Assembly: GCA_942636505.2 (NCBI GenBank)
Contig: CALOGB020000055.1
Location: forward strand, 248,001 to 312,000
Length of the DNA stretch: 64,000 nucleotides
Direction: 5' to 3'
From: an uncultured bacterium
GTDB lineage: Bacteria; Pseudomonadota; Alphaproteobacteria; Sphingomonadales; Sphingomonadaceae
A model generated the notes under the pieces. It had not been told where the DNA came from and ran no database searches. It saw only the letters and a list, made by a program, of their open reading frames with translations. The position numbers and the translations under genes are program-made. Positions 10,040 to 20,646 of this stretch are shown piece after piece (the stretch's first letter is position 1; every line of letters starts with the position of its first letter).

Positions 10040-10163
10040 TCCTCCCCCGCCAGGGGGGGGTGGCAGGCGTTTGCCTGACGGAGGGGGAGGAAAGGGAGAA
10101 CTGCTGTTGCGTATTCCTCCCCCTCCGTCACCTTCGGCGCCACCTCCCCCTGGCGGGGGAGGA
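10040..10163. repeat. Nested GC-rich inverted repeat after the kinase gene
   Basis: The arm around 10041-10062 (CCTCCCCCGCCAGGGGG) is mirrored by CCCCCTGGCGGGGGAGG around 10145-10162, and an inner pair GACGGAGGGGGAGG (about 10078-10090) faces CCTCCCCCTCCGTC (about 10117-10130). Together they can form a long cruciform or hairpin between the convergent kinase and response-regulator genes. It may act as a bidirectional terminator, but there is no U-tract; it looks more like a dispersed extragenic palindrome. Confidence 0.75.
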
Positions 10164-10186
10164 TCATAAGGGCACGGCAACCCTCC

Positions 10187-10266
10187 GTCATCCTGACGAA
10201 AGTCAGGATCCAGAGCCACGATCGGGGTGGGTGGTATCCTGGGTCCTGACTTTCGTCAGGATGACG
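10187..10266. repeat. Perfect 23-bp inverted repeat (CGTCATCCTGACGAAAGTCA type)
   Basis: Bases 10187-10209 and 10244-10266 are exact reverse complements over 23 bp, each beginning or ending with CGTCATCCTGACGAAAG. They are separated by 34 bases and lie 27 bases before the end of the convergent response-regulator gene. The short internal palindrome CCTGAC...GTCAGG makes each arm able to fold alone, as in REP-like elements. Confidence 0.85.
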
Positions 10267-10292
10267 TTGTGGGAGGGGCAGTCTGTGCGCGG

Positions 10293-10912
10293 CTAATCGG
10301 CGAAATGTATGTCCATCGCCCGAGCCGCGAGGACGGCTTGCGTGCGGTTCTGGACGCCTAGCTTGCGAAGGATGGCGGTCATGTGACCCTTTACCGTGCC
10401 TTCGGAAATGCCGAGGTCGAAGGCGACTTGCTTGTTCAGGCGGCCGGCCAGGACACCGAGCAGAACCTTCAGTTCGGTGGGGGTGAGGCTGGCAACGCGA
10501 GCGGACATTTCGTCGACGGGGGCGCCTTCGGTTGGCCCGTCGCGTTCGCCGGCGAGGGCTCGCGCTACCGCGTTTTCCAGCGTTGCGAGGTCGGCGGTTT
10601 TCGAGACGAAGCCGACTGCGCCATAAGCTCTCGCCCGAGGGGCGGCCTCGGCTTCGTCGGCGGAAGAGATCACCATGATCGGTGTATCCGGGCGTTCGGC
10701 GTGAAGCAGCGCGACCCCCGCGAAACCTTCCGAGCCCGGCATGCGCAGGTCGAGCAGGATCAGATCAAGCCGCTCCGCCGCGCGCACCGCGTCGACGGCC
10801 TCGCAGAGTTGCCCCGCCTCGATCACCATCGCGTCGGGCGCGGCACGGCTGACCGCCAGTTTAAGCGCCTGGCGGAACAGCGGGTGATCGTCGGCGATGA
10901 GGATCGTGCGGG

Positions 10913-10916
<4 letters not shown>
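10293..10916 (-). CDS. LuxR/NarL-family response regulator (CrbR-like)
   Basis: 207 residues: an N-terminal receiver with acidic pocket Asp9/Asp10, phospho-acceptor Asp56 in [10 protein letters not shown] and Lys106 in VSKT, then a LuxR-type helix-turn-helix (about 140-205, with [20 protein letters not shown] and [10 protein letters not shown]). Its ATG at 10916 overlaps the end of acs (TGA at 10913-10915), so the regulator is co-transcribed and probably coupled to the gene it is expected to control. Together with the SSS-PAS hybrid kinase encoded opposite, this matches the CrbS/CrbR (MxtR/ErdR) two-component pair known to activate acetyl-CoA synthetase. Assignment to CrbR rather than AgmR/ErbR rests on the acs context. 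Confidence 0.9.
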
Positions 10917-12868
<1,952 letters not shown>

Positions 12869-13013
12869 CTGGCTCTCCTTTTGCCGCGCTGTACGCGGTC
12901 ACGTTCGGGCGATCATCCCGCACCAAAGTAAGGGGTGGACGGAGGGACGCAATGCGCCATGATGACCGTACTAATTCCACGCGTAAGACCAGTGGAAAAG
13001 TGCGGAGACGGGG
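12869..13013. promoter_or_regulatory. Divergent promoter region between acs and the DcaP porin
   Basis: These 145 bases must hold promoters for the acs-regulator operon (leftward) and the porin-MFS operon (rightward). An interrupted dyad TAC(11 bases)GTA at 12969-12985, containing the small palindrome ACGCGT, could be a site for the LuxR-type regulator encoded in the acs operon. Ribosome sites AAGGAGA (acs) and GGAGACGGGG (porin) are clear. The operator assignment is a guess from position. Confidence 0.45.
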
Positions 13014-14471
13014 ATGACATGTATGGCGTTCAAGACACGGCTGGCCCTGACGGCGCTGCTCGCGGGCACCGCGCTGGTACCCGGCGTGGCGCAAGCGCAG
13101 ACTGCGCGCGAGGTCGAGCTGGAAACGCGGCTGAAGGCACTGGAAGCGGCGGTGCAGGACCTGCGCGGCGAGCTGAACGCTGCGCGGGCGACGGCTGCGA
13201 CCGCGCCACGACCTGCCGCTCCGGCGACGTCGACCGCCGCACCGACCGCGGTCGCGTCCGCGCCGAACGACCTGCATCCGACGGCCCCCGTCGGGCCGAC
13301 CGCGCCGACGGCGCTTGCCGAAGCCAAAGCACCCGTCGCAGCGTCGACCGACGGGTTCAAGGTCGCGGGGACGACGGTCAAGCTCAACGGCTTCATCAAG
13401 ACCTGGGCATCGGTCAGTCGCTACAGCGGCGGCAACATCGCGCCAGAATCGGTCGGGCGCGATTTCTACTTCCCGAGCATGATCCCGGTCGGCGGTCGCA
13501 ACGAGGGCAACAGCCTGGAATCGCACGCCAAGCAGACGCGGGTCGTGCTGGCGACCGACACGCCGATCGCGGGACACAGCCTGAAGGGTCTGCTGGAAGT
13601 CGATTTCCAAGTCGTGCCGGGATCGCAGGGTAACCAGCGCGTCGTCAGCGGCTACAACCCCGGCCTGCGGCGCGCGTTCTTCACCTACGACAACTGGCTG
13701 TTCGGGCAGGAGTGGACGACGTTCCAGTATATCGGCGCGCTGCCCGAGACGACCGACTTCATCGGACCGTCGGAGGGTAGCGTGTTCGTCCGGCAGGCGC
13801 AGGTGCGGTACACGCGCAAGTTGAGCGATACGCTGACGCTGTCGGTCGCGGCCGAGAACCCGGAGACGGCATCGACCGGCCTGACCTCTGCCGCGATCGT
13901 CGAGAATGCGGACGATCGCCTGCCCGACGTCGCGGCTCGGCTGAACTACAAGACCGCGTTCGGCGAGTTCTCGCTGGCGGGTCTGGCGCGCAAACTGACG
14001 ATCGATACCGGACCGCTGAACGAGAGTGCGACGGGCTGGGGCGTGTCGTTCGCGGGCAAGGTGCCGCTCGACGTGTCGGGCCGTTCCGATATCCGCTTCA
14101 TGGTCACGCACGGCGACGGGATCGGCCGGTATGTCGGCCTGAACCTGGCGCCCGACGCGGTGTTCGCGGCGGTGCCGGGCGCGGAGTTGCGGACGCCCAG
14201 CCTGACCGCTGGCTTCGCAGCGCTCAAGCTCGGCTGGACCGACAAGCTGCGCTCGACCTTCATCGGCAGCGTCCAGTCGATCGACTACCCGACCGGCGGC
14301 GAACCGATCGGCGCGAGTGCGTCGGCGTGGAGCACGTCTGCCAACCTGTTCTTCTCGCCGGTCAAGGCCATCGATCTGGGTGTCGAGTTCCGCCACGCGG
14401 AACGGCGGCTGGTCGACGGGCAGGTCGGCAAGCTCGACCGCGGCGAACTCGCCGCCCGTTACTCGTTCTAA
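13014..14471 (+). CDS. DcaP-like trimeric outer-membrane porin
   Basis: 485 residues with a signal peptide ending near GVAQAQ, a short coiled-coil (VELETRLKALEAAVQDLRGE, residues ~37-56), an Ala/Pro/Thr-rich linker, and then a beta-barrel sequence of alternating residues that ends in ARYSF, the aromatic C-terminus needed by the BAM machinery. The coiled coil plus FKVAGTTVKLNGFIKTWASV entry into the barrel is the pattern of DcaP porins, which pass small carboxylates and related anions. It is divergent from acs and 32 bases ahead of an MFS symporter gene, so it likely supplies outer-membrane entry for the same substrate. The ATG at 13014 has GGAG six bases upstream. Confidence 0.88.
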   Translation: MTCMAFKTRLALTALLAGTALVPGVAQAQTAREVELETRLKALEAAVQDLRGELNAARATAATAPRPAAPATSTAAPTAVASAPNDLHPTAPVGPTAPTALAEAKAPVAASTDGFKVAGTTVKLNGFIKTWASVSRYSGGNIAPESVGRDFYFPSMIPVGGRNEGNSLESHAKQTRVVLATDTPIAGHSLKGLLEVDFQVVPGSQGNQRVVSGYNPGLRRAFFTYDNWLFGQEWTTFQYIGALPETTDFIGPSEGSVFVRQAQVRYTRKLSDTLTLSVAAENPETASTGLTSAAIVENADDRLPDVAARLNYKTAFGEFSLAGLARKLTIDTGPLNESATGWGVSFAGKVPLDVSGRSDIRFMVTHGDGIGRYVGLNLAPDAVFAAVPGAELRTPSLTAGFAALKLGWTDKLRSTFIGSVQSIDYPTGGEPIGASASAWSTSANLFFSPVKAIDLGVEFRHAERRLVDGQVGKLDRGELAARYSF

Positions 14472-14503
14472 AACATAATCGCTCCACCTGAGAGGACACT
14501 GCC

Positions 14504-16171
14504 ATGGCGACTACAACAGGGGATGCTTCGCCCCTTGGGCACGTGAAGCAGAGCCAGCCGCTCATCATCATCGCGTCGTCGCTCGGCGCAGTGTTCGAAT
14601 GGTATGATTTCTACCTCTACGGCCTGCTGGCGACGATCATCACCGCGCAGTTCTTCTCCGGCGTCAACGAGACCACCGGGTTCATCTTCGCGCTCGCGGC
14701 GTTCGCGGCCGGGTTCGCGGTGCGGCCGTTCGGCGCGCTGGTGTTCGGGCGGATCGGCGATGTCGTCGGGCGCAAGAACACCTTCCTCGTGACGATGGCG
14801 ATCATGGGCCTGTCGACCTTCCTGGTCGGCCTGCTGCCAAGCTACGCGTCGGTCGGCGTCGCCGCGCCGATCGCGCTGGTCGTGTTGCGGCTGTTGCAGG
14901 GTCTGGCACTCGGTGGCGAATATGGCGGCGCTGCGACCTATGTCGCGGAGCACGCGCCCGACAAGAAGCGTGGGCTGTTCACCAGCTTCATCCAGACCAC
15001 CGCATCGCTCGGGCTGTTCGCGGCGCTGTTGATCGTGATCGGCGTACGTACGCTGGTGGGCGAAGAGGCATTCGCGGCATGGGGCTGGCGTATCCCGTTC
15101 ATCGTCTCGATCGCATTGCTCGCGGTGTCGCTTTGGATCCGCATGCAGCTCGAAGAGAGCCCGGTGTTCCAGAAGATGAAGGACGAGGGCAAGACCTCGA
15201 AGGCGCCGCTGACCGAAGCGTTCGGACAGTGGAGCAATTTGAAGGTCGTGCTGATCGCATTGTTCGGTGCGGTCGTCGGCCAGGGCGTCATCTTCTATAC
15301 CAGCCAGTTCTACGCGTTGTTCTTTCTCGAGAAGAACCTGCGCGTCGATGGGCCGACCACCAATATCCTGATCGCAATCGCACTCTTGATCGCCACGCCG
15401 GCGTTCATCTTCTTCGGCTGGCTGTCGGACAAGATCGGGCGGAAATACATCATCCTGACCGGCTGTGCGCTTGCCGCGCTGACCTACATGCCGCTGTTCC
15501 ATGCACTGTCGAAGGCCGCCAACCCAGCGCTCTATGCGGCACAGGCGAATTCGCCGGTGAGCGTCGTCGCCAATCCCGACGAATGCTCGGTGCAGTTCGA
15601 TCCGGTCGGCAAGAACAAGTTCGACAGCAGCTCGTGCGACATCGCCAAGGCGTATCTGGCGAAGGCCGGCATCTCCTATGCCAACGTGATCGCACCCGCG
15701 GGCACCGTCGCGCAGATCCACATCGGCGGCACGACCATTCCGGTCGTCAACCCCGCGGTCGTGTCGGGCCCTGACAAGGCGGCGGCGATCAAGGCGTTCG
15801 GCGCGGAAGTGAAGACCGCACTGACCGCGGTGGGCTACCCCGAAAAGGCGGACCCTGCACAAATCAACAAGCCGATGGTGATCGCGATCCTCGTCCTGCT
15901 CGTGCTGTACGTGACGATGGTCTACGGGCCGATCGCCGCGCTGCTGGTCGAGCTGTTCCCGACGCGGATCCGCTACACTTCCATGTCGTTGCCTTATCAT
16001 ATCGGCAATGGCTGGTTCGGCGGGTTCCTGCCGACCGCAGCGTTCGCGATGGTCGCGGCGACGGGGGATATTTACTACGGCCTCTGGTATCCGATCGTCG
16101 CCTGCGCGGTGACGGTGCTGGTCGGGCTGGTGTTCCTGCCGGAGACGTTCCGTCGGTCGCTGCACGGCTAA
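14504..16171 (+). CDS. MFS transporter, metabolite:H+ symporter (MHS) family with periplasmic insertion
   Basis: 555 residues, about 110 more than typical MHS carriers such as KgtP, ShiA or ProP. The N-terminal half is canonical: SLGAVFEWYDFYLYG in TM1, FGRIGDVVGRKNTFLV in loop 2-3 and RLLQGLALGGEYGGA in TM4-5; the second half has FGWLSDKIGRKYI. Between about residues 335 and 452 lies a hydrophilic insertion with two cysteines (Cys361, Cys378), flanked by membrane segments and probably periplasmic. It should import an organic acid with protons; neighbours (acs, DcaP porin) suggest acetate or a related short carboxylate. AGAGGA precedes the ATG. A strong hairpin follows the stop. Confidence 0.88.
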   Translation: MATTTGDASPLGHVKQSQPLIIIASSLGAVFEWYDFYLYGLLATIITAQFFSGVNETTGFIFALAAFAAGFAVRPFGALVFGRIGDVVGRKNTFLVTMAIMGLSTFLVGLLPSYASVGVAAPIALVVLRLLQGLALGGEYGGAATYVAEHAPDKKRGLFTSFIQTTASLGLFAALLIVIGVRTLVGEEAFAAWGWRIPFIVSIALLAVSLWIRMQLEESPVFQKMKDEGKTSKAPLTEAFGQWSNLKVVLIALFGAVVGQGVIFYTSQFYALFFLEKNLRVDGPTTNILIAIALLIATPAFIFFGWLSDKIGRKYIILTGCALAALTYMPLFHALSKAANPALYAAQANSPVSVVANPDECSVQFDPVGKNKFDSSSCDIAKAYLAKAGISYANVIAPAGTVAQIHIGGTTIPVVNPAVVSGPDKAAAIKAFGAEVKTALTAVGYPEKADPAQINKPMVIAILVLLVLYVTMVYGPIAALLVELFPTRIRYTSMSLPYHIGNGWFGGFLPTAAFAMVAATGDIYYGLWYPIVACAVTVLVGLVFLPETFRRSLHG

Positions 16172-16196
16172 GGTCTTCGGCCTGTAGTTGAACGAC

Positions 16197-16234
16197 GAAG
16201 GGGTCGGTTTGGGTGAACCCAAACCGACCCCTTC
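16197..16234 (+). terminator. Strong hairpin between convergent transporter and stress genes
   Basis: GAAGGGGTCGGTTTGGGT (16197-16214) is followed after GA by its exact complement to 16234, giving an 18-bp stem with almost no loop. It sits 26 bases past the transporter stop and before the convergent YflT-like gene. The 3' flank CGCTATT is not a strong U-tract, so it may serve both directions. Confidence 0.7.
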
Positions 16235-16298
16235 GCTATTCCGACGCTGTCACACCTGCCGCCCGATACGCTGGCGGCAAGGATCGTGACGACGTCGT

Positions 16299-16940
16299 TC
16301 AGTAGGTCGACGCGTTCGTCGACGACACCGAACCATAGCGGCCACGCTCGGCAACGACTTCGTCGCGCGTGTATGCGGGCGCTGCCTCGTCGAAGCGCGT
16401 CCAGCCGTCCTGGCGATACGCTGCACCGCGGGTCGTCGCGTCGACCGAGCGATGACGATCGAGAACCGCTTCGGCCTCGGTGGCGAGGCTGTCGTCGACG
16501 CGTGCGCTGAGCAACGTGCCGCCGCGACGGACGCCTTCCGAATAGACATGCGCCTCGTCATCGGTGTGACCCGCGTCCTTCAGTGCGCCGACGATCGTGC
16601 CGGTCGCGGCACCGCCTGCCGCACCGATACCGGCACCGACGACGGTCGACGCGAGCCAGCCGGCCGCGACGATCGGCCCCAAGCCTGGAATCGCAAGCAA
16701 GCCAAGACCGGCGAGCAGGCCACCGACGCCACCGACGGCTGCACCGGTCGAGACACCGCGGCTGACATCGCCACGATCGTTGACGTCGTCCAGCGACGTG
16801 TCGTGATCGCCATGCGCGCCATCGGCGTTGTTCGCGACGATGCTGATCGAGTCGTGCGGCACGCCAAGACGCTCGAGGTCGTTCAGGGCAGACTTCGCAT
16901 CCGAATAATCGTCGAACAGGCGGGTAAGGGTCTTGGTCAT
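16299..16940 (-). CDS. General stress protein, YflT-like N-terminus with glycine-rich membrane segment
   Basis: 213 residues. The N-terminal ~50 residues (LTRLFDDYSDAKSALNDLERLG, ISIVANN) resemble the YflT/17M heat-stress domain. A central block (about 75-130) is very rich in Gly and Ala with glycine-zipper character (AAVGGVGGLLAGLGLLAIPG), suggesting membrane insertion or association. The tail is hydrophilic. ATG at 16940 is preceded by AGGAGA; a longer frame upstream has no coding character. It is followed upstream on the same strand by PepSY and GlsB genes, so the three look like a general/envelope stress group. The molecular job of this family is not known. Confidence 0.75.
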   Translation of the reverse strand: MTKTLTRLFDDYSDAKSALNDLERLGVPHDSISIVANNADGAHGDHDTSLDDVNDRGDVSRGVSTGAAVGGVGGLLAGLGLLAIPGLGPIVAAGWLASTVVGAGIGAAGGAATGTIVGALKDAGHTDDEAHVYSEGVRRGGTLLSARVDDSLATEAEAVLDRHRSVDATTRGAAYRQDGWTRFDEAAPAYTRDEVVAERGRYGSVSSTNASTY

Positions 16941-16963
16941 CGTTTCTCTCCTGGAAAAATGGA

Positions 16964-17275
16964 TCAGCGTGCGGTCACGTTGCCCTTGTAGTCGAGCCCG
17001 ACATTGACCTTCTTGCCGGCCTTGGTCGCGCTGCCGCGCCAGACGCCATCCTTGTCCTTCGCCAGGCGCGAGACCGACTGGTAGCCGGCCTTGGTCAGGC
17101 GACCACGAGCCTGGTCCTCGGAGAAGGAATTGGCGCCCTTGGCGGGTGCCGCGACATGGGCTGCATCGTTGTTCTTGACGGCGGGGTTGTGCGCGCCGGC
17201 ATGCGTTGCGGTCTGTGCGACGGCGCTGGAGGCCAGCAGCATTGCGCCACATGCCATGAATGCTCGACCGGTCAT
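16964..17275 (-). CDS. Small periplasmic PepSY-like protein
   Basis: 103 residues with a signal peptide (MACGAMLLASSAVAQ) followed by an Ala/His/Asn-rich spacer and a C-terminal PepSY-type fold: SFSEDQARGRLTKAGYQSVS then DGVWRGSATKAGKKVNVGLD. PepSY domains are thought to inhibit proteases or sense envelope state. ATG at 17275 has AGGAG close upstream. It lies 23 bases before the YflT-like gene, consistent with co-transcription. Weakly conserved, no catalytic residue visible. Confidence 0.7.
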   Translation of the reverse strand: MTGRAFMACGAMLLASSAVAQTATHAGAHNPAVKNNDAAHVAAPAKGANSFSEDQARGRLTKAGYQSVSRLAKDKDGVWRGSATKAGKKVNVGLDYKGNVTAR

Positions 17276-17361
17276 GATACTCTCCTGAGTTTCTGGTTTT
17301 GAAAACGGGGGCGTTCGCGAGGTGGGAGGCGGCGTGTCGACCACGCCGCCTCCCGGTCGGA

Positions 17362-17631
17362 TCAGCGAACCGTACCGCGACGAAACATGTTGACGATCGC
17401 GAGCAGGATCACCGAGCCGACCAGCGAGATCAGGATCGACTGGATGTTGAGCGCGCCGTCCATGATCGATGCGCCACCGATCAGCGGCGTGATCAGGAAG
17501 CCGGCCAGCAACGCGCCGACGATGCCGACGACGATGTTGAGGAAGATGCCCTGCTGCGCATCGGTGCGCATGATCATGCTGGCGACCCAACCGATGAGCC
17601 CGCCGACGACGAGAAGAATGATGAGGTTCAT
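17362..17631 (-). CDS. GlsB/YeaQ/YmgE family stress-response membrane protein
   Basis: 89 residues forming three membrane helices with the family signature GGLIGWVASMIMR-D-QQGIFLNIVVGIVGALLAG. The glycine-rich first and second helices and the MR-x-D cytoplasmic link are diagnostic for this transglycosylase-associated small protein family (name historical; no enzyme activity shown). ATG at 17629-17631; upstream is GGAGC. It heads the minus-strand stress group and is divergent from the PAS-LuxR gene, so the ~185-base gap between them should hold both promoters. Confidence 0.9.
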   Translation of the reverse strand: MNLIILLVVGGLIGWVASMIMRTDAQQGIFLNIVVGIVGALLAGFLITPLIGGASIMDGALNIQSILISLVGSVILLAIVNMFRRGTVR

Positions 17632-17816
17632 GATGAGGCTCCTGGACGATGATGATACTGGTGGATGGTACGGGAGGCTCAACAGTCGGGATCGCCGATC
17701 CGTTCAGTTTCGGCGCCGCGCCAGGATTTTGCGGTTGGTGCTCACATACCGGTCGTATTGGTACAAATGTAGCGCCAGGCACGGAACCGGAGCCCCCTTT
17801 TGGTCGCTGGACAGCC

Positions 17817-19292
17817 ATGACCAAGACCAACGGCAAGCCGCTCCACGCCCCGACGCTGCATCACCTGGAACAACTCATGACCGGGTTGCTCGAAGGGGTG
17901 ATCCTGATGGATCCGACCGGCATGATCCTCAGCGCGAACCCGGCGGCGTTGAAGATGCACGGGGTGAAGGCGTTGGCGGATCTGGGCGAGACCGCGGACG
18001 ATTACGCGGCGCGCTTTCGGCTGCGGTACCGTGACGGTCGCAAGCTGCCGCGCCGCGAATATCCGTTGATGCGGCTGCTCGCCGGCGAAAGCTTTCCCGA
18101 CCTGATCGTCGAGGTCTCGTCACCGGATGCGGATGAGCCGCGCTGGGTGCATCAGGTCCGCGACATCGTCATGGACGAGGATGGCGGCGATCCCGATTGC
18201 CTGGGGATGGTCATCAACGACGTCTCCGAACGGTTCGACGCGGAGGACCGGTTCCAGGCGATGTTCCATGCGAACCCCGCCCCTGCCCTCATCATGCGGG
18301 TCGCCGACCAGCGCTATGTCCTGGTCAACCAGGGGTTCCTCGATCTCTCGGGCTACGACCGCGACCAGATCGTCGGCAAGACGCTGTTCGATCTCGACTT
18401 CCTCGCCGAGGTCGAGCGCAAGCCGTTCGTCAAGGAACGCGTCGCCGCCGGCAAGACCGTCCCGCAACTGGAGGCGGAACTACCGCTTGCGGGGGGCGAC
18501 AAGACGCTCGTGATCCTCGCGGGCCAGCCGATCGAGCTCGCCAACGAGGACTGCCTGCTGTTCACCTTCGCCGACCTAGAACCCCGGCGTCGCGCGCAAC
18601 TGGCGTTGCAGGCGAGCGAACGGCATTTCGCATCGGTGTTCGAGATGGCCCCCGTCGCGATGGTCATTACCAAGGGCGACGAGAACCGCATCGTGCAGGT
18701 CAACGCGGCGTTCAAGAGCCTCACCGGCTACACCGATCACGCGGTCGTCGACCGGATCGCCGACGATCTCCAGCTGTGGAACGACGCCGCGCAGCGGGTG
18801 GAACTGGAAACCGAGATCCGCGAGCGGAACGGTATTCGCGGCCACGATGTCCGCCTATTGCACAAGAACGGCGAAACTTTGGACTGCCTCGTCTCTGCCG
18901 AACGGATCAGCGTCGACGGTACGCCCTGCGTCCTGTGGCTGTACCAGGACATCACGGCCCGCCGCCGCGGTGAACTCGAACTGGTCGAGGCGATCGACGC
19001 GGTGATGAAGGACGCCAACTGGCTCAGCCGGTCGATCATGGACAAGCTGGCAACCCTGCGAAATCCACGCGCCGGCTCGGGTGCCACGCCCCCGACCACC
19101 GAACTCAGCAAGCGCGAGCGCGAGGTGCTCGAACTGATCTGCCAGGACCTCGACGATGCGGCGATTGCCACCCGGCTCGACCTGTCGCGCAACACGGTGC
19201 GCAACCATGTCGCGCGGCTCTACACGAAGATCGGCGTCAACCGGCGCAGCGCCGCGATCGTGTGGGCGCACGAACGCGGCGTCGGGGCGTAA
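17817..19292 (+). CDS. Multi-PAS transcriptional regulator with LuxR-type HTH
   Basis: 491 residues with three consecutive PAS-like domains (about 10-125, 137-250 and 265-385; the last has FASVFEMAPVAMVITKGD and WLYQDITARRRGE) and a C-terminal LuxR helix-turn-helix (LSKREREVLELICQDLDDAA, then LSRNTVRNHVARLYTKIGV). There is no kinase or receiver, so it is a one-component sensor in which PAS ligands or cofactors would gate DNA binding. I use the ATG at 17817; an upstream in-frame ATG at 17649 would add 56 non-PAS residues overlapping the divergent promoter of the GlsB gene. Its position opposite stress genes makes them candidate targets. Confidence 0.82.
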   Translation: MTKTNGKPLHAPTLHHLEQLMTGLLEGVILMDPTGMILSANPAALKMHGVKALADLGETADDYAARFRLRYRDGRKLPRREYPLMRLLAGESFPDLIVEVSSPDADEPRWVHQVRDIVMDEDGGDPDCLGMVINDVSERFDAEDRFQAMFHANPAPALIMRVADQRYVLVNQGFLDLSGYDRDQIVGKTLFDLDFLAEVERKPFVKERVAAGKTVPQLEAELPLAGGDKTLVILAGQPIELANEDCLLFTFADLEPRRRAQLALQASERHFASVFEMAPVAMVITKGDENRIVQVNAAFKSLTGYTDHAVVDRIADDLQLWNDAAQRVELETEIRERNGIRGHDVRLLHKNGETLDCLVSAERISVDGTPCVLWLYQDITARRRGELELVEAIDAVMKDANWLSRSIMDKLATLRNPRAGSGATPPTTELSKREREVLELICQDLDDAAIATRLDLSRNTVRNHVARLYTKIGVNRRSAAIVWAHERGVGA

Positions 19293-19298
19293 CGCGTA

Positions 19299-20522
19299 TC
19301 AGGCCTTGTGATGCGCGTGGAACAGCTTGCCGCCTTCGACCACATACACCACCGCCAGCACGCCCAGCCCGATCGCGAGATAGCCGATCGCCAGCGGATA
19401 GGTCGTGCCGTTGTACGACTGGCCGATCAGAGAACCGACGATCACCGCGCCGACGCTGGTGATGAACCCCTGGATCGAGGATGCAGTACCGGCGATATGC
19501 CCGACCGGCTCCATCGCCATCGCCCCGAAATTGGAGCCGCACAGGCCGATGCACGTCATGCTCAGCGCCTGGAACAGCATGTAGGTCCAGAGCGATTCCG
19601 AGCCCGCGGCGATCACGCCGATGTGGATCACCGACAGCGCGATCAACCCCAGTACGGCAGCCTGCGATATCAGGCGCGTGCCGAGACGTTCGACCAGCCG
19701 GCTGTTGGCGAACGACGCGCACCCCATCGAAAACGCGCAGACCGCGAACAGGATCGTGAACCGCTCGCCCGCATGGAACTCGTCGACGAATATCTGTTGT
19801 GCCGACGATACGAAGGCGATGATCCCGCCGAACGTCATCGACGCGGCGACCGCATAGCCCGCCGAATAGCGGTTGGTCAGCGTCAGCGTGTACGCCTGGC
19901 GGAGCGACGCGAACGACAATGGCGACCGGCGCTCGACCGGCAGCGATTCCCGCAGCCGCGTCACCGACCAGGCGAGGACGAACGCCGCAAAACCGGCCAG
20001 CGCGTAGAAGATGAACCGCCACGGGCCGAACTGGAGCAACACCTGCCCCAGGCTCGGCGCCATGATCGGCACCAGGAAGAAGATCATCTGCGCCACGGAC
20101 AACGTGCGCGCCATCTGGCGACCCGAATACCGATCCCGCACGATCGCGACTGCGAGCACGCGCGTCGATGCGGACATCAGCCCTTGGAGAACGCGGGCAC
20201 CGAGCAACGCGGCAAAAGTCTGCGACCCGGCTGCGAAGATACTCGCCGCGACGAAGCCCGTGAGCGTGACGAGCAGGATGATCCGGCGGCCGTAGCGATC
20301 GGCGAGCGGCCCGTAGACGAGCTGCCCCGCGCCGAAGCCGAGCATGTACGCAGTGATGATCCACTGGCGGTGGTTCGCGGTGGCGATGCCGAGCTGGTGG
20401 CCGATATCGGCGAGCGCGGGCAGCATCAGGTCTACGCCGAGTGCGTTGACCGCCATCAACGCGGCGATGAAGGCGACGAACTCGCCTGGACGCATCGATG
20501 GGGCAGCAATTTTGTCGTTCAT
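19299..20522 (-). CDS. MFS exporter, Bcr/CflA drug-resistance family
   Basis: 407 residues with 12 predicted membrane helices. Motif A of DHA1 carriers is clear in YGPLADRYGRRIILLV, and the start NALGVDLMLPALADIGHQLG (TM1) followed by QWIITAYMLGFGAGQ matches Bcr/CflA proteins. It is expected to expel drugs or small metabolites by proton antiport at the inner membrane. It converges tail-to-tail with the PAS regulator gene (6-base gap), so it forms its own transcription unit. Substrate unknown. Confidence 0.9.
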   Translation of the reverse strand: MNDKIAAPSMRPGEFVAFIAALMAVNALGVDLMLPALADIGHQLGIATANHRQWIITAYMLGFGAGQLVYGPLADRYGRRIILLVTLTGFVAASIFAAGSQTFAALLGARVLQGLMSASTRVLAVAIVRDRYSGRQMARTLSVAQMIFFLVPIMAPSLGQVLLQFGPWRFIFYALAGFAAFVLAWSVTRLRESLPVERRSPLSFASLRQAYTLTLTNRYSAGYAVAASMTFGGIIAFVSSAQQIFVDEFHAGERFTILFAVCAFSMGCASFANSRLVERLGTRLISQAAVLGLIALSVIHIGVIAAGSESLWTYMLFQALSMTCIGLCGSNFGAMAMEPVGHIAGTASSIQGFITSVGAVIVGSLIGQSYNGTTYPLAIGYLAIGLGVLAVVYVVEGGKLFHAHHKA

Positions 20523-20646
20523 GAAAGCCGCTTAGGACTGTCGCCGCTCGAACGCCATGCCCGAGCGCTGGACTCGGACGCCGTGACGCAAAGGCGATGG
20601 CGAATGATCGACGAACGCTAGTGCCGCCGATCAGTCGCCGATGCGC

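Noticed and set aside
14468..16222. 584-residue minus-strand frame opposite the MHS transporter
   Set aside because: Low-complexity antisense shadow; runs through the terminator and beyond both ends of the real gene
16964..17836. 290-residue start for the PepSY protein
   Set aside because: The extension reads through GlsB out of frame; a signal peptide and AGGAG fit the ATG at 17275
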